Positions 33,887 to 43,087 of a DNA stretch of 64,000 bases are shown here, in pieces. A model generated the notes under the pieces. It worked only from the letters and a program-made list of their open reading frames with translations, was not told the origin of the DNA and did no database searches. Position numbers and translations under genes: made by a program. Position 1 is the stretch's first letter. Every line of letters begins with the position of its first letter. This DNA is from Neisseria lactamica (GTDB taxonomy: Bacteria; Pseudomonadota; Gammaproteobacteria; Burkholderiales; Neisseriaceae): the NCBI RefSeq assembly GCF_901482445.1, contig NZ_LR590477.1, positions 372,001-436,000 of the forward strand. Direction: 5' to 3'.

Positions 33887-35023
33887 TTATAGGGACTGAT
33901 GCAGTTTTTTTGCTTCTTGAAATGCGGTGTCCGAATCGGTGGTTAAAACGGTAAAGTGTCCCATTTTCCTCCCTTTGCGCGCGGTTTTTTTGCCGTAAAG
34001 GTGCAGGTGCGCGTCCGGCCGGCTTTGCAGGGGCAGCCAATCCGGTTCGCCGCCGTCTTCCTGCCAAACGTCACCCAAAATATTCGCCATACAGCAAGAG
34101 CTCAGTAATTTGGTATCGGCAGGCGGCAGGTTGCACATCAGTCGGACCTGTTGTTGGAACTGGTCTGCGGCGCAGGCATCCAGCGTATGGTGGCCGGAAT
34201 TGTGTGGGCGCGGGGCGATTTCGTTGACGACCAATTCATGCGTGTCGCCGACGACGAACATTTCCACCGCTAACACGCCGACATAATCCAATTCGTCCGC
34301 CAAGCGTTGCGCCATCTGCCGCGCCTGCTGCTGCACGTCGGTACTCAGTCGCGCAGGGACGATGGAATAAGCAAGGATGCCGTTTTCGTGGATGTTTTCG
34401 GCGGGATCGAAGGTTTGCACGTTTTCATCGTTCAGACGGCATACGATTACGGAAATCTCGCCGCGCAAATCCACCATTTTTTCCAAAACGCAATCCACGC
34501 CGCCGTGTTCGGCAAACGCGGCTTTGAGTTCGTCCACTGTTTTGACGCGGATTTGACCTTTGCCGTCGTAGCCCAAAGTAGCCGTTTTCAGGATGCCGGG
34601 CAAAAATTGCGCGCTTTCGTCGCTGATGTCGTCTGAACAGCAAACCACTTGATATGGCGCGGTTTGCAATCCTGCTTTGCGTATCCATGCTTTTTCCTGA
34701 ATACGGTTTTGCGCGATGGCAACGCAGTCGCTGCTGGGGGAAACGTTGGTATGCTTTGCCAGAAAGCGCATCGCGTCGGCATTGACGTTTTCAAATTCGG
34801 TCGTAACCGCCGCGCATTTTGCTAGCTCGTCCAAAGCGGCTTGGTCGTCAAACGGCGCGCACAAATGGCGGTCGGCAAATTCCGCCGCCGGCGCGTCCGG
34901 ATCGGGGTCGAGAACGGTTACTTTGTAGCCCATGGTTTTGGCGGCAACGGCAAACATTCTGCCTAATTGTCCGCCGCCGAGGATGCCGAGCATAGCGGGC
35001 GGGGAAAGAGATATGTTTTTCAT
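33887..35023 (-). CDS. purK: N5-carboxyaminoimidazole ribonucleotide synthase
   Basis: The 378-residue ATP-grasp enzyme carboxylates AIR with bicarbonate in purine synthesis. It opens with ILGGGQLGRMFAVAAKTMGY, and has KTATLGYDGKGQIRV, LEKMVDLRGEISVIVCR, and NEIAPRPHNSGHHTLDAC, all typical of PurK. Its ATG overlaps the stop of the upstream DUF1643 gene (ATGA), so translation is coupled. Length is normal. Confidence 0.96.
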   Translation of the reverse strand: MKNISLSPPAMLGILGGGQLGRMFAVAAKTMGYKVTVLDPDPDAPAAEFADRHLCAPFDDQAALDELAKCAAVTTEFENVNADAMRFLAKHTNVSPSSDCVAIAQNRIQEKAWIRKAGLQTAPYQVVCCSDDISDESAQFLPGILKTATLGYDGKGQIRVKTVDELKAAFAEHGGVDCVLEKMVDLRGEISVIVCRLNDENVQTFDPAENIHENGILAYSIVPARLSTDVQQQARQMAQRLADELDYVGVLAVEMFVVGDTHELVVNEIAPRPHNSGHHTLDACAADQFQQQVRLMCNLPPADTKLLSSCCMANILGDVWQEDGGEPDWLPLQSRPDAHLHLYGKKTARKGRKMGHFTVLTTDSDTAFQEAKKLHQSL

Positions 35024-35565
35024 GCTGATTCTTCAAATTGTACAAGTTGATAGCTATAACTAATTCTTGACGGATGTCTTGTATCGCTGGAATTACCAGT
35101 TTCAGAAATACAGAATACTTTTTCCATAAATTTTTCTGCTTTTAGAAATTCCAGTATTCTGTTTTTTTCATCCTTATAAGCACCGCGGTCTGTACCCCAT
35201 GCAAGAATAATCATATCAGTATCTTCCAAACATCCTTTAAATTTGGAAAAATCGGTTTGGGTGTTTGCCCTAATTCCTGTTTGCTGTGTAGAGTAACTGG
35301 AAAAAATATTTAACATTTTGAAGTTGGTAAAACCGTACATATCCAAGAAACGTGCAAGTTGGGTAAGGGTTTTGTCGCTTCTTTCATCATTTGCTTTACT
35401 TGGATTAATTCCTATAGCGACAGCTGAGAAATTTTTAGGATTTTCTGTGTTGCCGCTCCATCTAACCGTTAGGATTTCTCGATTTTTTTCATTATCTGTA
35501 TAGAGCCCGTCTTTGGTAGTCGGTCTGAGTGTTTGGCGAAGCTCATAAAGTTTTTCATAAGTCAT
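35020..35565 (-). CDS. DUF1643 family protein wedged between trpE and purK
   Basis: A 181-residue protein with GINPSKAND near the middle, FTNFKMLNIFSSYSTQ, and ILAWGTDRGAYKDEK, the conserved segments of DUF1643. Function is unknown; the family resembles uracil-DNA-glycosylase-like folds in my memory, which I cannot verify. It is much more AT-rich than trpE and purK, yet overlaps both with ATGA junctions, so it is coupled to each. That suggests an insertion tolerated by, or selected for, operon expression. Confidence 0.82.
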   Translation of the reverse strand: MTYEKLYELRQTLRPTTKDGLYTDNEKNREILTVRWSGNTENPKNFSAVAIGINPSKANDERSDKTLTQLARFLDMYGFTNFKMLNIFSSYSTQQTGIRANTQTDFSKFKGCLEDTDMIILAWGTDRGAYKDEKNRILEFLKAEKFMEKVFCISETGNSSDTRHPSRISYSYQLVQFEESA

Positions 35566-37037
35566 TTATCCAACCCTTCCTGCACCATCTGCGCGGCGCG
35601 TATAACGGCACGGGCTTTGTTCTGCGTTTCCTGCCATTCTGATTCAGGATTGGAATCGGCAACTACTCCTGCGCCGCTTTGGACGTATAGCGTGTTGTTT
35701 TTTACTACGGCGGTGCGGATGGCGATTGCCAAATCCATGTCGTTGTTGAAACCCCATACGCCGACCGCGCCGCCGTAAATGCCGCGTTTGCCCGGTTCGA
35801 CTTCTTCGATAATTTCCATGGCACGGACCTTGGGTGCACCGGAGAGTGTGCCGGCGGGGAAGGTGGCGGCGAGGATGTCCATGTTGGTAACGCCCTCTTT
35901 CAGACGGCCTTCGACGTTGGAAACGATGTGCATCACATGGGAGTATTTTTCAATCACCATTTTGTCGGTTACTTTGACTTCGCCTGTTTTGCTGATGCGG
36001 CCGACATCGTTGCGCCCTAAATCGATAAGCATGACGTGTTCGGCGATTTCTTTGGCATCGCTTAACAAATCTTGTTCGTTGGCAAGGTCTTCGGCAGGGG
36101 TTTTGCCGCGCAGGCGCGTACCGGCGATGGGGCGGACGATAACGTCGTTGCGTTCGCGTCGGACGAGGATTTCAGGTGAAGATCCGACGATGTGGAAATC
36201 GCCGAAATCGTAGTAAAAGAGGTAAGGCGAAGGGTTGAGCGTGCGCAGGGCGCGGTAGAGGGCGAGCGGGCTGTCGGTAAATTCCATGCTCATGCGTTGG
36301 CTGGGGACGACCTGCATGCAGTCGCCTGCGAAGATGTAGTCTTTGATTTTATCGACGCAGGCTTTGAACGGTTCTTCGCCGAATTCGCTGACGGCTTCGG
36401 TGTGTTTGCTGCCGAGCGAGAGCGGGATGGCGCAGCTTTGGCGTAACTGTGTACGGATGTCTTCGAGGCGTTCGCGGGCGCGTTCGTAGCCGTTGGCTTG
36501 AGACGGATCGGCATAAACAATCAGGTAGATTTTGCCGCTCAGGTTATCCACGACCGCCAATTCTTGCGACAGCATCAGCAAAATATCGGGCGTGCCGAGT
36601 GAATCGGCTTTGGCAGTATGTTTCAGGCGGTGGGCGAAATGCTCGAAATTGTAGATGGTTTCGTAACCGAAGTAGCCGACCAATCCGCCGGTAAAGCGCG
36701 GCAGGCTTGGAATTTCGGGCGTTTTGAAGCGGTTGTGGAAGGCTTCGATAAAGGGCAGGGGATTGCCGTCGTGTTGTTCGACAATTTCGCCGTTTTGATA
36801 AACATCGACGTGTTTGCCGCCGGCTTTGAGATAGTGGCTGCAAGGCAGTCCGATAAAGGAATAGCGGCCGAAACGTTCGCCGCCGACAACGGATTCGAGC
36901 AGGTAGGTATAGGGACGGTTGGCGAGTTTGAGATAGAGGGAAAGCGGCGTATCCAAGTCGGCAAGGAGTTCTTGCACGAGCGGGATGCGGTTGTAGCCTT
37001 GGGCGGCTTGGGCTTGGTATTCTTGTTTGCTGATCAT
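35562..37037 (-). CDS. trpE: Anthranilate synthase component I
   Basis: TrpE makes anthranilate from chorismate with ammonia from TrpG. I start at MISKQEYQAQAAQGYNRIPL (491 residues); the open frame continues upstream without a good ribosome site. The feedback element LLESVVGGERFGRYSF (the LLES motif that senses tryptophan), the chorismate-binding GRNDVGRISK, FPAGTLSGAPKVRAME and RTAVVKNNTLYVQSGAGVVADSNPE are visible. No Trp-codon leader or attenuator is apparent in the 100 bases upstream. trpG and trpD lie far away at 2.4-4.1 kb. Confidence 0.96.
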   Translation of the reverse strand: MISKQEYQAQAAQGYNRIPLVQELLADLDTPLSLYLKLANRPYTYLLESVVGGERFGRYSFIGLPCSHYLKAGGKHVDVYQNGEIVEQHDGNPLPFIEAFHNRFKTPEIPSLPRFTGGLVGYFGYETIYNFEHFAHRLKHTAKADSLGTPDILLMLSQELAVVDNLSGKIYLIVYADPSQANGYERARERLEDIRTQLRQSCAIPLSLGSKHTEAVSEFGEEPFKACVDKIKDYIFAGDCMQVVPSQRMSMEFTDSPLALYRALRTLNPSPYLFYYDFGDFHIVGSSPEILVRRERNDVIVRPIAGTRLRGKTPAEDLANEQDLLSDAKEIAEHVMLIDLGRNDVGRISKTGEVKVTDKMVIEKYSHVMHIVSNVEGRLKEGVTNMDILAATFPAGTLSGAPKVRAMEIIEEVEPGKRGIYGGAVGVWGFNNDMDLAIAIRTAVVKNNTLYVQSGAGVVADSNPESEWQETQNKARAVIRAAQMVQEGLDK

Positions 37038-37246
37038 TTCTGCTTTCCCAAAAGGCGGTTTCGGACGGCGCGGTAACGGGCGCGAGTATAGCATTTTATC
37101 GGAATTGTTGACAGTCTGACTGAGAGGCCGTCTGAAGGGTGCGGCTTGCGGTGCGGCGTGCTTTTGAATGCCCGTCAGGTACGCGGAGCGGGCATTTTGC
37201 AGGCGGCGGCTTCAGGCTTTGGGCGCGTTTTCCCGCCGGCAGGGCT

Positions 37247-39157
37247 TCAGACGGCATTGCCGTTCTGTTTGGCTTCGAGCCGCTCCCAGCGTTCCAGCTT
37301 TTCCAAAAGCAGTGTTTCGATTTCTTCGGTGCGGTTTTGCAATGCGCCGGCTTTTTCGTAATCTTTGAAAATTTCAGGATTGGAAAGTTGGGTATTGATT
37401 TCTGCCTGTTCGGCTTCCAAAGCGGCGATTTCGTCGGGCAGGGCATCGAGTTCGCGCTGTTCTTTGTAGGAAAGTTTGACTGTGCGCTTGGCTTTGGTTT
37501 TTTCTTTGGCGGGTTCGGCATCGGGTGCTTTGGGTGAGGATGCCGTCTGAATTTTCTCTTCGCGCAATTTTGCGTCGATATAGTCCTGATAGCCGCCGAT
37601 GTATTCTTTTAACCTTCCGTTTCCTTCAAATACAATGCTTTGGGTGATGACATTATCGAGGAACATACGGTCGTGCGAGACGAGGAATACCGTGCCTTGG
37701 TAATCGCGCAACAGGTCTTCGAGCAGCTCTTGGGTGTCGATGTCCAAGTCGTTGGTCGGTTCGTCCAAGACCAGGATATTGGCAGGGCGGGTAAAGAGTT
37801 TTGCCAGCAGGAGGCGGTTGCGTTCGCCGCCGGAGAGCGATGAGACGGGGCTTTGCGCGCGGGCAGGGTGAAACAGGAAATCTTCCAAATAACTCATCAC
37901 GTGTTTTTTCTTGCCGCCGATTTCGACATAATCATTGCCCTGTCCGAGCGTATAAAACACGGTGTCGTTTTCATTCAACGCGCTGCGGAACTGGTCGAAA
38001 TAGGCAACTTCCTGCTTACTGCCGATACGGATTCTGCCGTAGGTCGGCTGCAATTCGCCCAAAATCAGCTTGAGGAAGGTGGTTTTGCCGATGCCGTTTG
38101 GACCGATTAAGCCGATTTTGTCGCCGCGCTGCAAAATCGCGGAGAATTTATCCATGATAACTTTGTCGCCATAGGCAAACGAAGCGTGTTCCAGCTCGGC
38201 GATGATTTTGCCGCTTTTCTCGCCGCTGTCGAGCTTGAAGTTGACCTGCCCCTGCACGTTGCGGCGTTCGGCGCGTTGGCGGCGCAGCTCTTCCAAACGG
38301 CGCACGCGGCCTTCGTTGCGGGTACGGCGCGCTTCGATGCCTTTGCGTATCCATGCTTCTTCCTGAGCATGGAATTTGTCGAATAGGCGGTTATGTTCGG
38401 CTTCAATCGCCAATTCCTGCGCTTTTTTCTCGCTGTATTTGGAGAACGAGCCGGGATAGGAGCGCAGAATGCCGCGATCGAGTTCGACAATGCGCGTGGC
38501 GATATTGTCCAAAAAACGGCGGTCGTGGGTAATTACAACCAAGCTGCCTTCAAACGCCTTGAGCAGGTTTTCCAGCCAGATAATCGCGTCGATGTCCAAA
38601 TGGTTGGTCGGTTCGTCCAGCAGCAATACGTCGGGCTTCTGCACCCAAGCCTGCGCCAAAGCGACACGCTTTTTCTGACCGCCGGAAAGGTTGCCGATTT
38701 TTTCGTTTTCCGGCAAACCGAGTTCCCCCAAAGTCTGCTTGACTGCCGCATCCAGTTTCCAGCCGTCCTTCGCTTCGATTTCGAGTTGTAATTCGTTGAG
38801 TTCTTTCAACAAAGCCTCACTTGAACCATTTTCCAACTCATGGCTGACATGATGATAACGGCGCAACAAATCGCGGATTTCGCCCAAGCCTTCGGCAACG
38901 GTATCAAATACGGTTGCTTCCTTGTCAAAAAATGATTCCTGCGGCACATAAACGATTTTGAGGTTGTTTTGAACGATAATCTGCCCGTCGTCGAGCTTTT
39001 GCACGCCGGCGAGGATTTTTAAAAAGGAAGACTTGCCTGCGCCGTTGCGACCAATCAAGCCGACTTTTTCGCCGCTGTCGAGTTGGAAGGACGTTTTGTC
39101 GAGCAGGGCGACGTGGCCGATGGCAAAGGAAGCGTTTTCTACGGATAATATATTCAT
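37247..39157 (-). CDS. ABC-F family ATPase (Uup-like)
   Basis: The 636-residue protein, from MNILSVENASFAIGHVALLD, carries two ATPase domains and no membrane segments. The first has Walker A GRNGAGKS at 36-43 and LSGGQKKRVALAQAW with LLLDEPTNHLD. The second has GPNGIGKTT, LSGGERNRLLLAKL and LVLDEPTNDLD. A charged inter-domain linker (RKGIEARRTRNEGRVRRLEELRRQRAERR) and a C-terminal coiled coil match the Uup subgroup. ABC-F proteins work on ribosomes; Uup is also linked to DNA structures. It precedes the dedA gene's downstream neighbour by only 18 bases on the same strand, so they may be co-transcribed. Confidence 0.92.
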   Translation of the reverse strand: MNILSVENASFAIGHVALLDKTSFQLDSGEKVGLIGRNGAGKSSFLKILAGVQKLDDGQIIVQNNLKIVYVPQESFFDKEATVFDTVAEGLGEIRDLLRRYHHVSHELENGSSEALLKELNELQLEIEAKDGWKLDAAVKQTLGELGLPENEKIGNLSGGQKKRVALAQAWVQKPDVLLLDEPTNHLDIDAIIWLENLLKAFEGSLVVITHDRRFLDNIATRIVELDRGILRSYPGSFSKYSEKKAQELAIEAEHNRLFDKFHAQEEAWIRKGIEARRTRNEGRVRRLEELRRQRAERRNVQGQVNFKLDSGEKSGKIIAELEHASFAYGDKVIMDKFSAILQRGDKIGLIGPNGIGKTTFLKLILGELQPTYGRIRIGSKQEVAYFDQFRSALNENDTVFYTLGQGNDYVEIGGKKKHVMSYLEDFLFHPARAQSPVSSLSGGERNRLLLAKLFTRPANILVLDEPTNDLDIDTQELLEDLLRDYQGTVFLVSHDRMFLDNVITQSIVFEGNGRLKEYIGGYQDYIDAKLREEKIQTASSPKAPDAEPAKEKTKAKRTVKLSYKEQRELDALPDEIAALEAEQAEINTQLSNPEIFKDYEKAGALQNRTEEIETLLLEKLERWERLEAKQNGNAV

Positions 39158-39175
39158 AATGTCAATTCCCAACAA

Positions 39176-39820
39176 TTAATGTTCGGATTTTGCCGCAAGT
39201 TTGGCGCGGGCGATTTCGATAATGCCGGGCAGGATGGAAACAATAATGATGCCGCCCATCACCAAGCCCAGATTGTTTTTTACGACGGGGAAGTTGGCAA
39301 AGAAATAGCCTGCATAAGAAAACAGGATAACCCACAAGAAGCCGCCGATGATGTTGTAGCGGATAAATTTGGCGTAGTGCATTTTGCCCATACCGGCGAC
39401 AAAGGGGGCGAAGGTGCGGACGATTGGCACGAAGCGCGCGATGATAATCGTTTTGCCACCGTGTTTTTCGTAAAAACGGTGGGTTTTATCGAGATATTCG
39501 CGTCGGAAGATTTTAGAATCGGGGTTGGCGAACAGCCTGCCGCCGAAATACCTGCCGACGGTAAAATTGAGCGCGTCACCGAGTATGGCGGCAAGGCTTA
39601 ATAATGCAACCATCAAATGAATATCCATACCGCCCAGCGCGGCAATCCCGCCGGCGGCAAACAGCAGCGAATCACCGGGCAGGAAGGGCGTAACAATCAG
39701 ACCGGTTTCGCAAAAAACAATCAGAAACAAAACAGCATAAATCCATAAGCCGTATTGTGCCGACAAAGCGATTAAATGCCGGTCAATGTGAAGGATAAAA
39801 TCGATGGCAGATGCGAGCAT
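39176..39820 (-). CDS. DedA/SNARE-associated family membrane protein
   Basis: The chosen start MLASAIDFILHIDRHLIALSAQYG gives 214 residues with about five membrane segments. Hallmarks are FCETGLIVTPFLPGDSLLFAAGGIAA, GDALNFTVGRYFGG and HGGKTIIIARFVPIVRTFAPFVAGMGKM with its conserved arginines, then YNIIGGFLWVILFSYAGYF. DedA proteins flip lipids such as undecaprenyl phosphate or phospholipids across the membrane. The frame extends upstream through an uptake sequence, which is not coding. Confidence 0.93.
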   Translation of the reverse strand: MLASAIDFILHIDRHLIALSAQYGLWIYAVLFLIVFCETGLIVTPFLPGDSLLFAAGGIAALGGMDIHLMVALLSLAAILGDALNFTVGRYFGGRLFANPDSKIFRREYLDKTHRFYEKHGGKTIIIARFVPIVRTFAPFVAGMGKMHYAKFIRYNIIGGFLWVILFSYAGYFFANFPVVKNNLGLVMGGIIIVSILPGIIEIARAKLAAKSEH

Positions 39821-39867
39821 AAAAAAATACTTCCCGAAAAACAGACCGCGTATTTTAACCGATTGCA

Positions 39868-39902
39868 AAAATGCCGTCTGAAAAGTTTCAGACGGCATCG
39901 GT
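39868..39902 (-). terminator. Uptake-sequence hairpin after glyA
   Basis: AAAATGCCGTCTGAAA and TTTCAGACGGCAT with a very short loop, just past the glyA stop on the minus strand, followed there by TTTTTGC. Confidence 0.85.
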
Positions 39903-39914
39903 TTTAAAAAAAGC

Positions 39915-41165
39915 TTATGCGCCGTAAACGGGGTATTTATTGCACAAAGCAGTTACTTGTTCGCGGACTTTGGCGAGGTTGGCTTCGTCTTCGGGATTGG
40001 CCAATACGTCGGCAACCAAGTTCGCCAATACGCGCGCGTCGGCTTCGTTAAAACCGCGTGTGGTCATGGCGGCGGAGCCGATGCGGATGCCGGAGGTAAC
40101 GAACGGTTTTTCCGGATCGTTCGGGATGGCGTTTTTGTTGACGGTGATGTGCGCTTTGCCCAAGGCGGCTTCGGCGGCTTTGCCAGTGATTTTCATCGGT
40201 TGCAGATCGACGAGGAAAACGTGGCTTTCGGTACGGCCGGAAACGATGCGCAGACCGCGTTTGACCAGTTCTTCCGCCATAGCGGCTGCGTTGGTTTTCA
40301 CTTGTTTCGCGTATTGTTTGAACTCGGGTTGCAAGGCTTCTTTAAACGCTACGGCTTTGGCGGCGATGACGTGCATCAGCGGGCCGCCTTGCAGGCTTGG
40401 GAAGATGGAAGAGTTCAACGCTTTTTCGTGCGTGTTGTCGCGGCACAGAATCACGCCGCCGCGCGGGCCGCGCAGGGTTTTGTGGGTGGTGGTGGTGACG
40501 AAGTCGCAGAATGGCACGGGGTTGGGATATTCGCCGCCGGCAATCAGTCCGGCATAGTGCGCCATATCGACAAAGAGGTATGCGCCGACTTTATCGGCGA
40601 TTTCGCGGAATTTCGCCCAGTCGATTTGCAACGCGTAGGCAGATGCACCGGCCACAATCATTTTGGGTTTGTGTTCGAGCGCGAGGCGTTCGACTTCGGC
40701 ATAATCGAGAACTTCGTTTTCATCCAAACCATATGTAACGGCATTGTAGAGTTTGCCGGAAATATTAACGCTTGCGCCGTGGGTCAAGTGGCCGCCGTGT
40801 GCCAGAGACATACCCAAAATGGTGTCGCCCGGTTTCAAAACGGAAGCGTACACGGCTTGGTTGGCTTGAGAGCCGGAGTGCGGCTGAACGTTGGCATAGG
40901 CTGCGCCAAACAGTTCTTTTACGCGGTCGATTGCCAATTGTTCGACAATATCGACGTATTCGCAGCCGCCGTAGTAGCGTTTGCCGGGATAGCCTTCGGC
41001 GTATTTGTTGGTCAATTGCGAACCTTGCGCTTCCATTACGGCGCAGCTGACGTAGTTTTCAGAAGCAATCAGCTCGACGTGGTCTTGCTGGCGCCGGTCT
41101 TCTTGGGCTATGGCGGCTGCCAGATCGGGATCGTATTGGGCTAGGGTAACGCTTTTTGAAAACAT
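39915..41165 (-). CDS. glyA: Serine hydroxymethyltransferase
   Basis: GlyA converts serine and tetrahydrofolate to glycine and methylene-tetrahydrofolate, using PLP. The 416-residue protein has ENYVSCAVMEAQGS, NKYAEGYPGKRYYGGCEYVD, MSLAHGGHLTHG and the PLP-lysine motif TTTTHKTLRGPRGG near residue 229. The start has a GGAG ribosome site. A good sigma-70 promoter is present upstream, and a YdcH gene is divergent. Confidence 0.98.
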   Translation of the reverse strand: MFSKSVTLAQYDPDLAAAIAQEDRRQQDHVELIASENYVSCAVMEAQGSQLTNKYAEGYPGKRYYGGCEYVDIVEQLAIDRVKELFGAAYANVQPHSGSQANQAVYASVLKPGDTILGMSLAHGGHLTHGASVNISGKLYNAVTYGLDENEVLDYAEVERLALEHKPKMIVAGASAYALQIDWAKFREIADKVGAYLFVDMAHYAGLIAGGEYPNPVPFCDFVTTTTHKTLRGPRGGVILCRDNTHEKALNSSIFPSLQGGPLMHVIAAKAVAFKEALQPEFKQYAKQVKTNAAAMAEELVKRGLRIVSGRTESHVFLVDLQPMKITGKAAEAALGKAHITVNKNAIPNDPEKPFVTSGIRIGSAAMTTRGFNEADARVLANLVADVLANPEDEANLAKVREQVTALCNKYPVYGA

Positions 41166-41204
41166 CTTCTCGGCTCCTTTGTGTCATCAGGGGTAGGGGC
41201 TGGA

Positions 41205-41233
41205 AATTTATGCGTAAAGCGTGATATTGTCAA
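41205..41233 (-). promoter_or_regulatory. Sigma-70 promoter of glyA
   Basis: On the minus strand, TTGACA (complement of 41228-41233), 17 bases, then TAAATT (complement of 41205-41210), 40 bases before the start codon. Confidence 0.65.
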
Positions 41234-41314
41234 CGGTTTTATCAACCGGACGGCGGCATCGGAAGAAAATTTTGCCGCATCCGATAAAATACTGGATAAA
41301 AATATTATCTTTGT

Positions 41315-41320
41315 TATAAT
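41315..41320 (+). promoter_or_regulatory. Candidate -10 element of the YdcH gene
   Basis: TATAAT lies 55 bases upstream of the YdcH start; no clear -35 hexamer is present. Confidence 0.45.
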
Positions 41321-41374
41321 CAATGTAAAGATTCAGTTTGCTTTTTAACCCGTTAATGAAGAGAGGAAAGCGAT

Positions 41375-41593
41375 ATGTTCCCAGAATACCGTGATTTGAT
41401 TTCCAAATTGAAACAGGAAGATTCCCATTTCGCCCGTCTGTTTGACGAGCATAACGAGCTGGACGACAAAATTGCCGGTTTGGTCAACAATCCGGTTACC
41501 AGCGGCGCGGAAGCCATTGATGAGCTGAAAAAAGCCAAATTGAAACTGAAAGACGAGTTGTACGCCATCCTGCAAAAAGCGGCGGGCAAATAA
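41375..41593 (+). CDS. YdcH family (DUF465) small coiled-coil protein
   Basis: This 72-residue charged helical protein starts MFPEYRDLISKLKQEDSHFARLFDEHNELDDKI and ends LKKAKLKLKDELYAILQKAAGK, the classic DUF465/YdcH pattern. Members are abundant small cytoplasmic proteins of unknown function; some bind RNA-binding or stress proteins. AGAGGAAAG before the ATG is a strong ribosome site. It stands alone between divergent glyA and a hairpin terminator. Confidence 0.9.
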   Translation: MFPEYRDLISKLKQEDSHFARLFDEHNELDDKIAGLVNNPVTSGAEAIDELKKAKLKLKDELYAILQKAAGK

Positions 41594-41611
41594 ATTCGGG
41601 CTTTAATTTTT

Positions 41612-41648
41612 AAAATGCCGTCTGAAAACTTTTCAGACGGCATTTTTG
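41612..41648. terminator. Bidirectional uptake-sequence hairpin between ydcH and fbp
   Basis: AAAATGCCGTCTGAAAA and TTTTCAGACGGCATTTTT form a nearly loop-less stem with T or A runs on both sides; the flanking genes converge. Confidence 0.88.
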
Positions 41649-41752
41649 CCGTTTGGAAAGGCGGTTTTCTGTCTTTTTAAGGCTATAAACGAAATATCGG
41701 CGGCAGCGGCGGATGCGCGCTGCCGCCTTTCTTTATCGGTCAGGCAGCCTGT

Positions 41753-42727
41753 TTATTTTGAATGCAGGCGGTTGAGGTAATCCACTTCTTCGCTGCTGCC
41801 CATAATGACGGCGACGCGCTGGTGCAGGCTTTCGGGACGGATGCCGAGTATGTCCTGACAGGCGTTGCTTGCCGATGCGCCGGCTTGTTCAAGTATCAGG
41901 GCCATAGGATTGGCTTCGTACATCAGGCGCAGTTTGCCGGGTTTGGACGGGTCGCGTTTGTCTTGCGGATACATGAACACGCCGCCGCGCATCAGGATGC
42001 GGTGGATTTCGGCAACCATACTGGCTACCCAGCGCATATTGTAGTTTTTGCCGCGCGTACCGGTTTCGCCTGCCAAGAGTTCGTCTATGTATTGTTGTAC
42101 GGGAGGAAACCAATGGCGGCGGTTGGACATATTGATGGCAAATTCTTTGGTGCTTTCGGGTACTTTCGGGTTTTCTTTGGTCAGCACGAATTCGTTTTCG
42201 GCATTGAGTGTGAACATATATACGCCGTGTCCGAATGTGAATACGAGCTGGGTTTGAGGCCCGTAAAGAACGTAACCAGCGGCAAGCTGCTGTCTGCCCG
42301 TTTGAAGGAATGATTCGGTTGCCAATGCGCCTTCGGGTTTTTCAAGGATGGAGAAAATCGTACCGACGGAAATGTTGACATCAATATTGGACGATCCGTC
42401 TAAAGGGTCGAATAGGACGAGATAGCGTCCGTTTTCACCGGCACTTACGAAAGTGTCTTCTTCCTCGCTTGCCAAACCGGCAACGGCAGGGTTGGCTTTG
42501 AGTGTGTCAATCATAATGTTGTTGGCGATAACATCCAGTTTTTTCTGGTCTTCGCCCTGAATATTGCCCGTGCCCGCCATACCCAATACGCCGGCCAGTG
42601 CGCCAAGGCGGACTTTGGCGTTGATTTCGGTGCAGGCGGAAACGACAGACAGCAAAACGCCGCCGAGTGCTTCGGGCAGCCGGTTTTGTTGCAGATGTTC
42701 GGGGAGGAATCGGGTCAGTGTGTCCAT
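41753..42727 (-). CDS. fbp: Fructose-1,6-bisphosphatase class 1
   Basis: The 324-residue enzyme removes the 1-phosphate from fructose 1,6-bisphosphate for gluconeogenesis. The metal-binding FDPLDGSSNIDVN, GLASEEEDTFV, GYVLYGPQTQLVFTFG, YNMRWVASMVAEIHRILMRGGVFMYP and LRLMYEANPMALILEQAGA segments are typical. With edd/eda and pgi in the same window, it supports recycling of triose phosphates to glucose 6-phosphate. Confidence 0.97.
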   Translation of the reverse strand: MDTLTRFLPEHLQQNRLPEALGGVLLSVVSACTEINAKVRLGALAGVLGMAGTGNIQGEDQKKLDVIANNIMIDTLKANPAVAGLASEEEDTFVSAGENGRYLVLFDPLDGSSNIDVNISVGTIFSILEKPEGALATESFLQTGRQQLAAGYVLYGPQTQLVFTFGHGVYMFTLNAENEFVLTKENPKVPESTKEFAINMSNRRHWFPPVQQYIDELLAGETGTRGKNYNMRWVASMVAEIHRILMRGGVFMYPQDKRDPSKPGKLRLMYEANPMALILEQAGASASNACQDILGIRPESLHQRVAVIMGSSEEVDYLNRLHSK

Positions 42728-42904
42728 AGTTTGCTCGTTTCGGAAAGGTTTGTGCCGTCTGAAAGGCGGCAGATTGCTGCGGGGCGTTCCTTGCGGGACG
42801 GAATTGATTGGCGCGTTCCGCAGGATATCGCGTGGGATTGTAGTGGAAAAAAACGGCGCGGGGCAAGTCGGAACGCGGTAGGTGGATGAGGGGATATTTA
42901 TTCT

Positions 42905-43009
42905 TATAGTGGATAAATTTAAACCAGTACAGCGTTGCCTCGCCTTGCCGTACTATTTGTACTGTCTGCGACTTCGTCGCCTTGTCCTGATTTTTGTTAA
43001 TCCACTATA
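42905..43009. repeat. Short Correia repeat element (about 105 bp)
   Basis: It runs from TATAGTGGATAAATTT to TTAATCCACTATA and lacks the roughly 50-base internal part with the IHF site that is present at 30562-30717. It lies 178 bases upstream of the fbp start and could affect fbp transcription. The rest of 42728-43087 holds no gene. Confidence 0.93.
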
Positions 43010-43054
43010 AAAGTGCCGGTTGCCGGTATATCGTCCGGCTTTGTTTGATGGGAG

Positions 43055-43083
43055 ATGCCGTCTGAAGGGTTTCAGACGGCATC
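43055..43083 (-). terminator. Uptake-sequence hairpin after rlmJ
   Basis: ATGCCGTCTGAA and TTCAGACGGCAT with a four-base loop, five bases past the rlmJ stop. Confidence 0.8.
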
Positions 43084-43087
43084 GGGG

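Noticed and set aside
37038..37140. Tryptophan attenuator or leader peptide before trpE
   Set aside because: No short frame with tandem Trp codons and no competing hairpins were seen.
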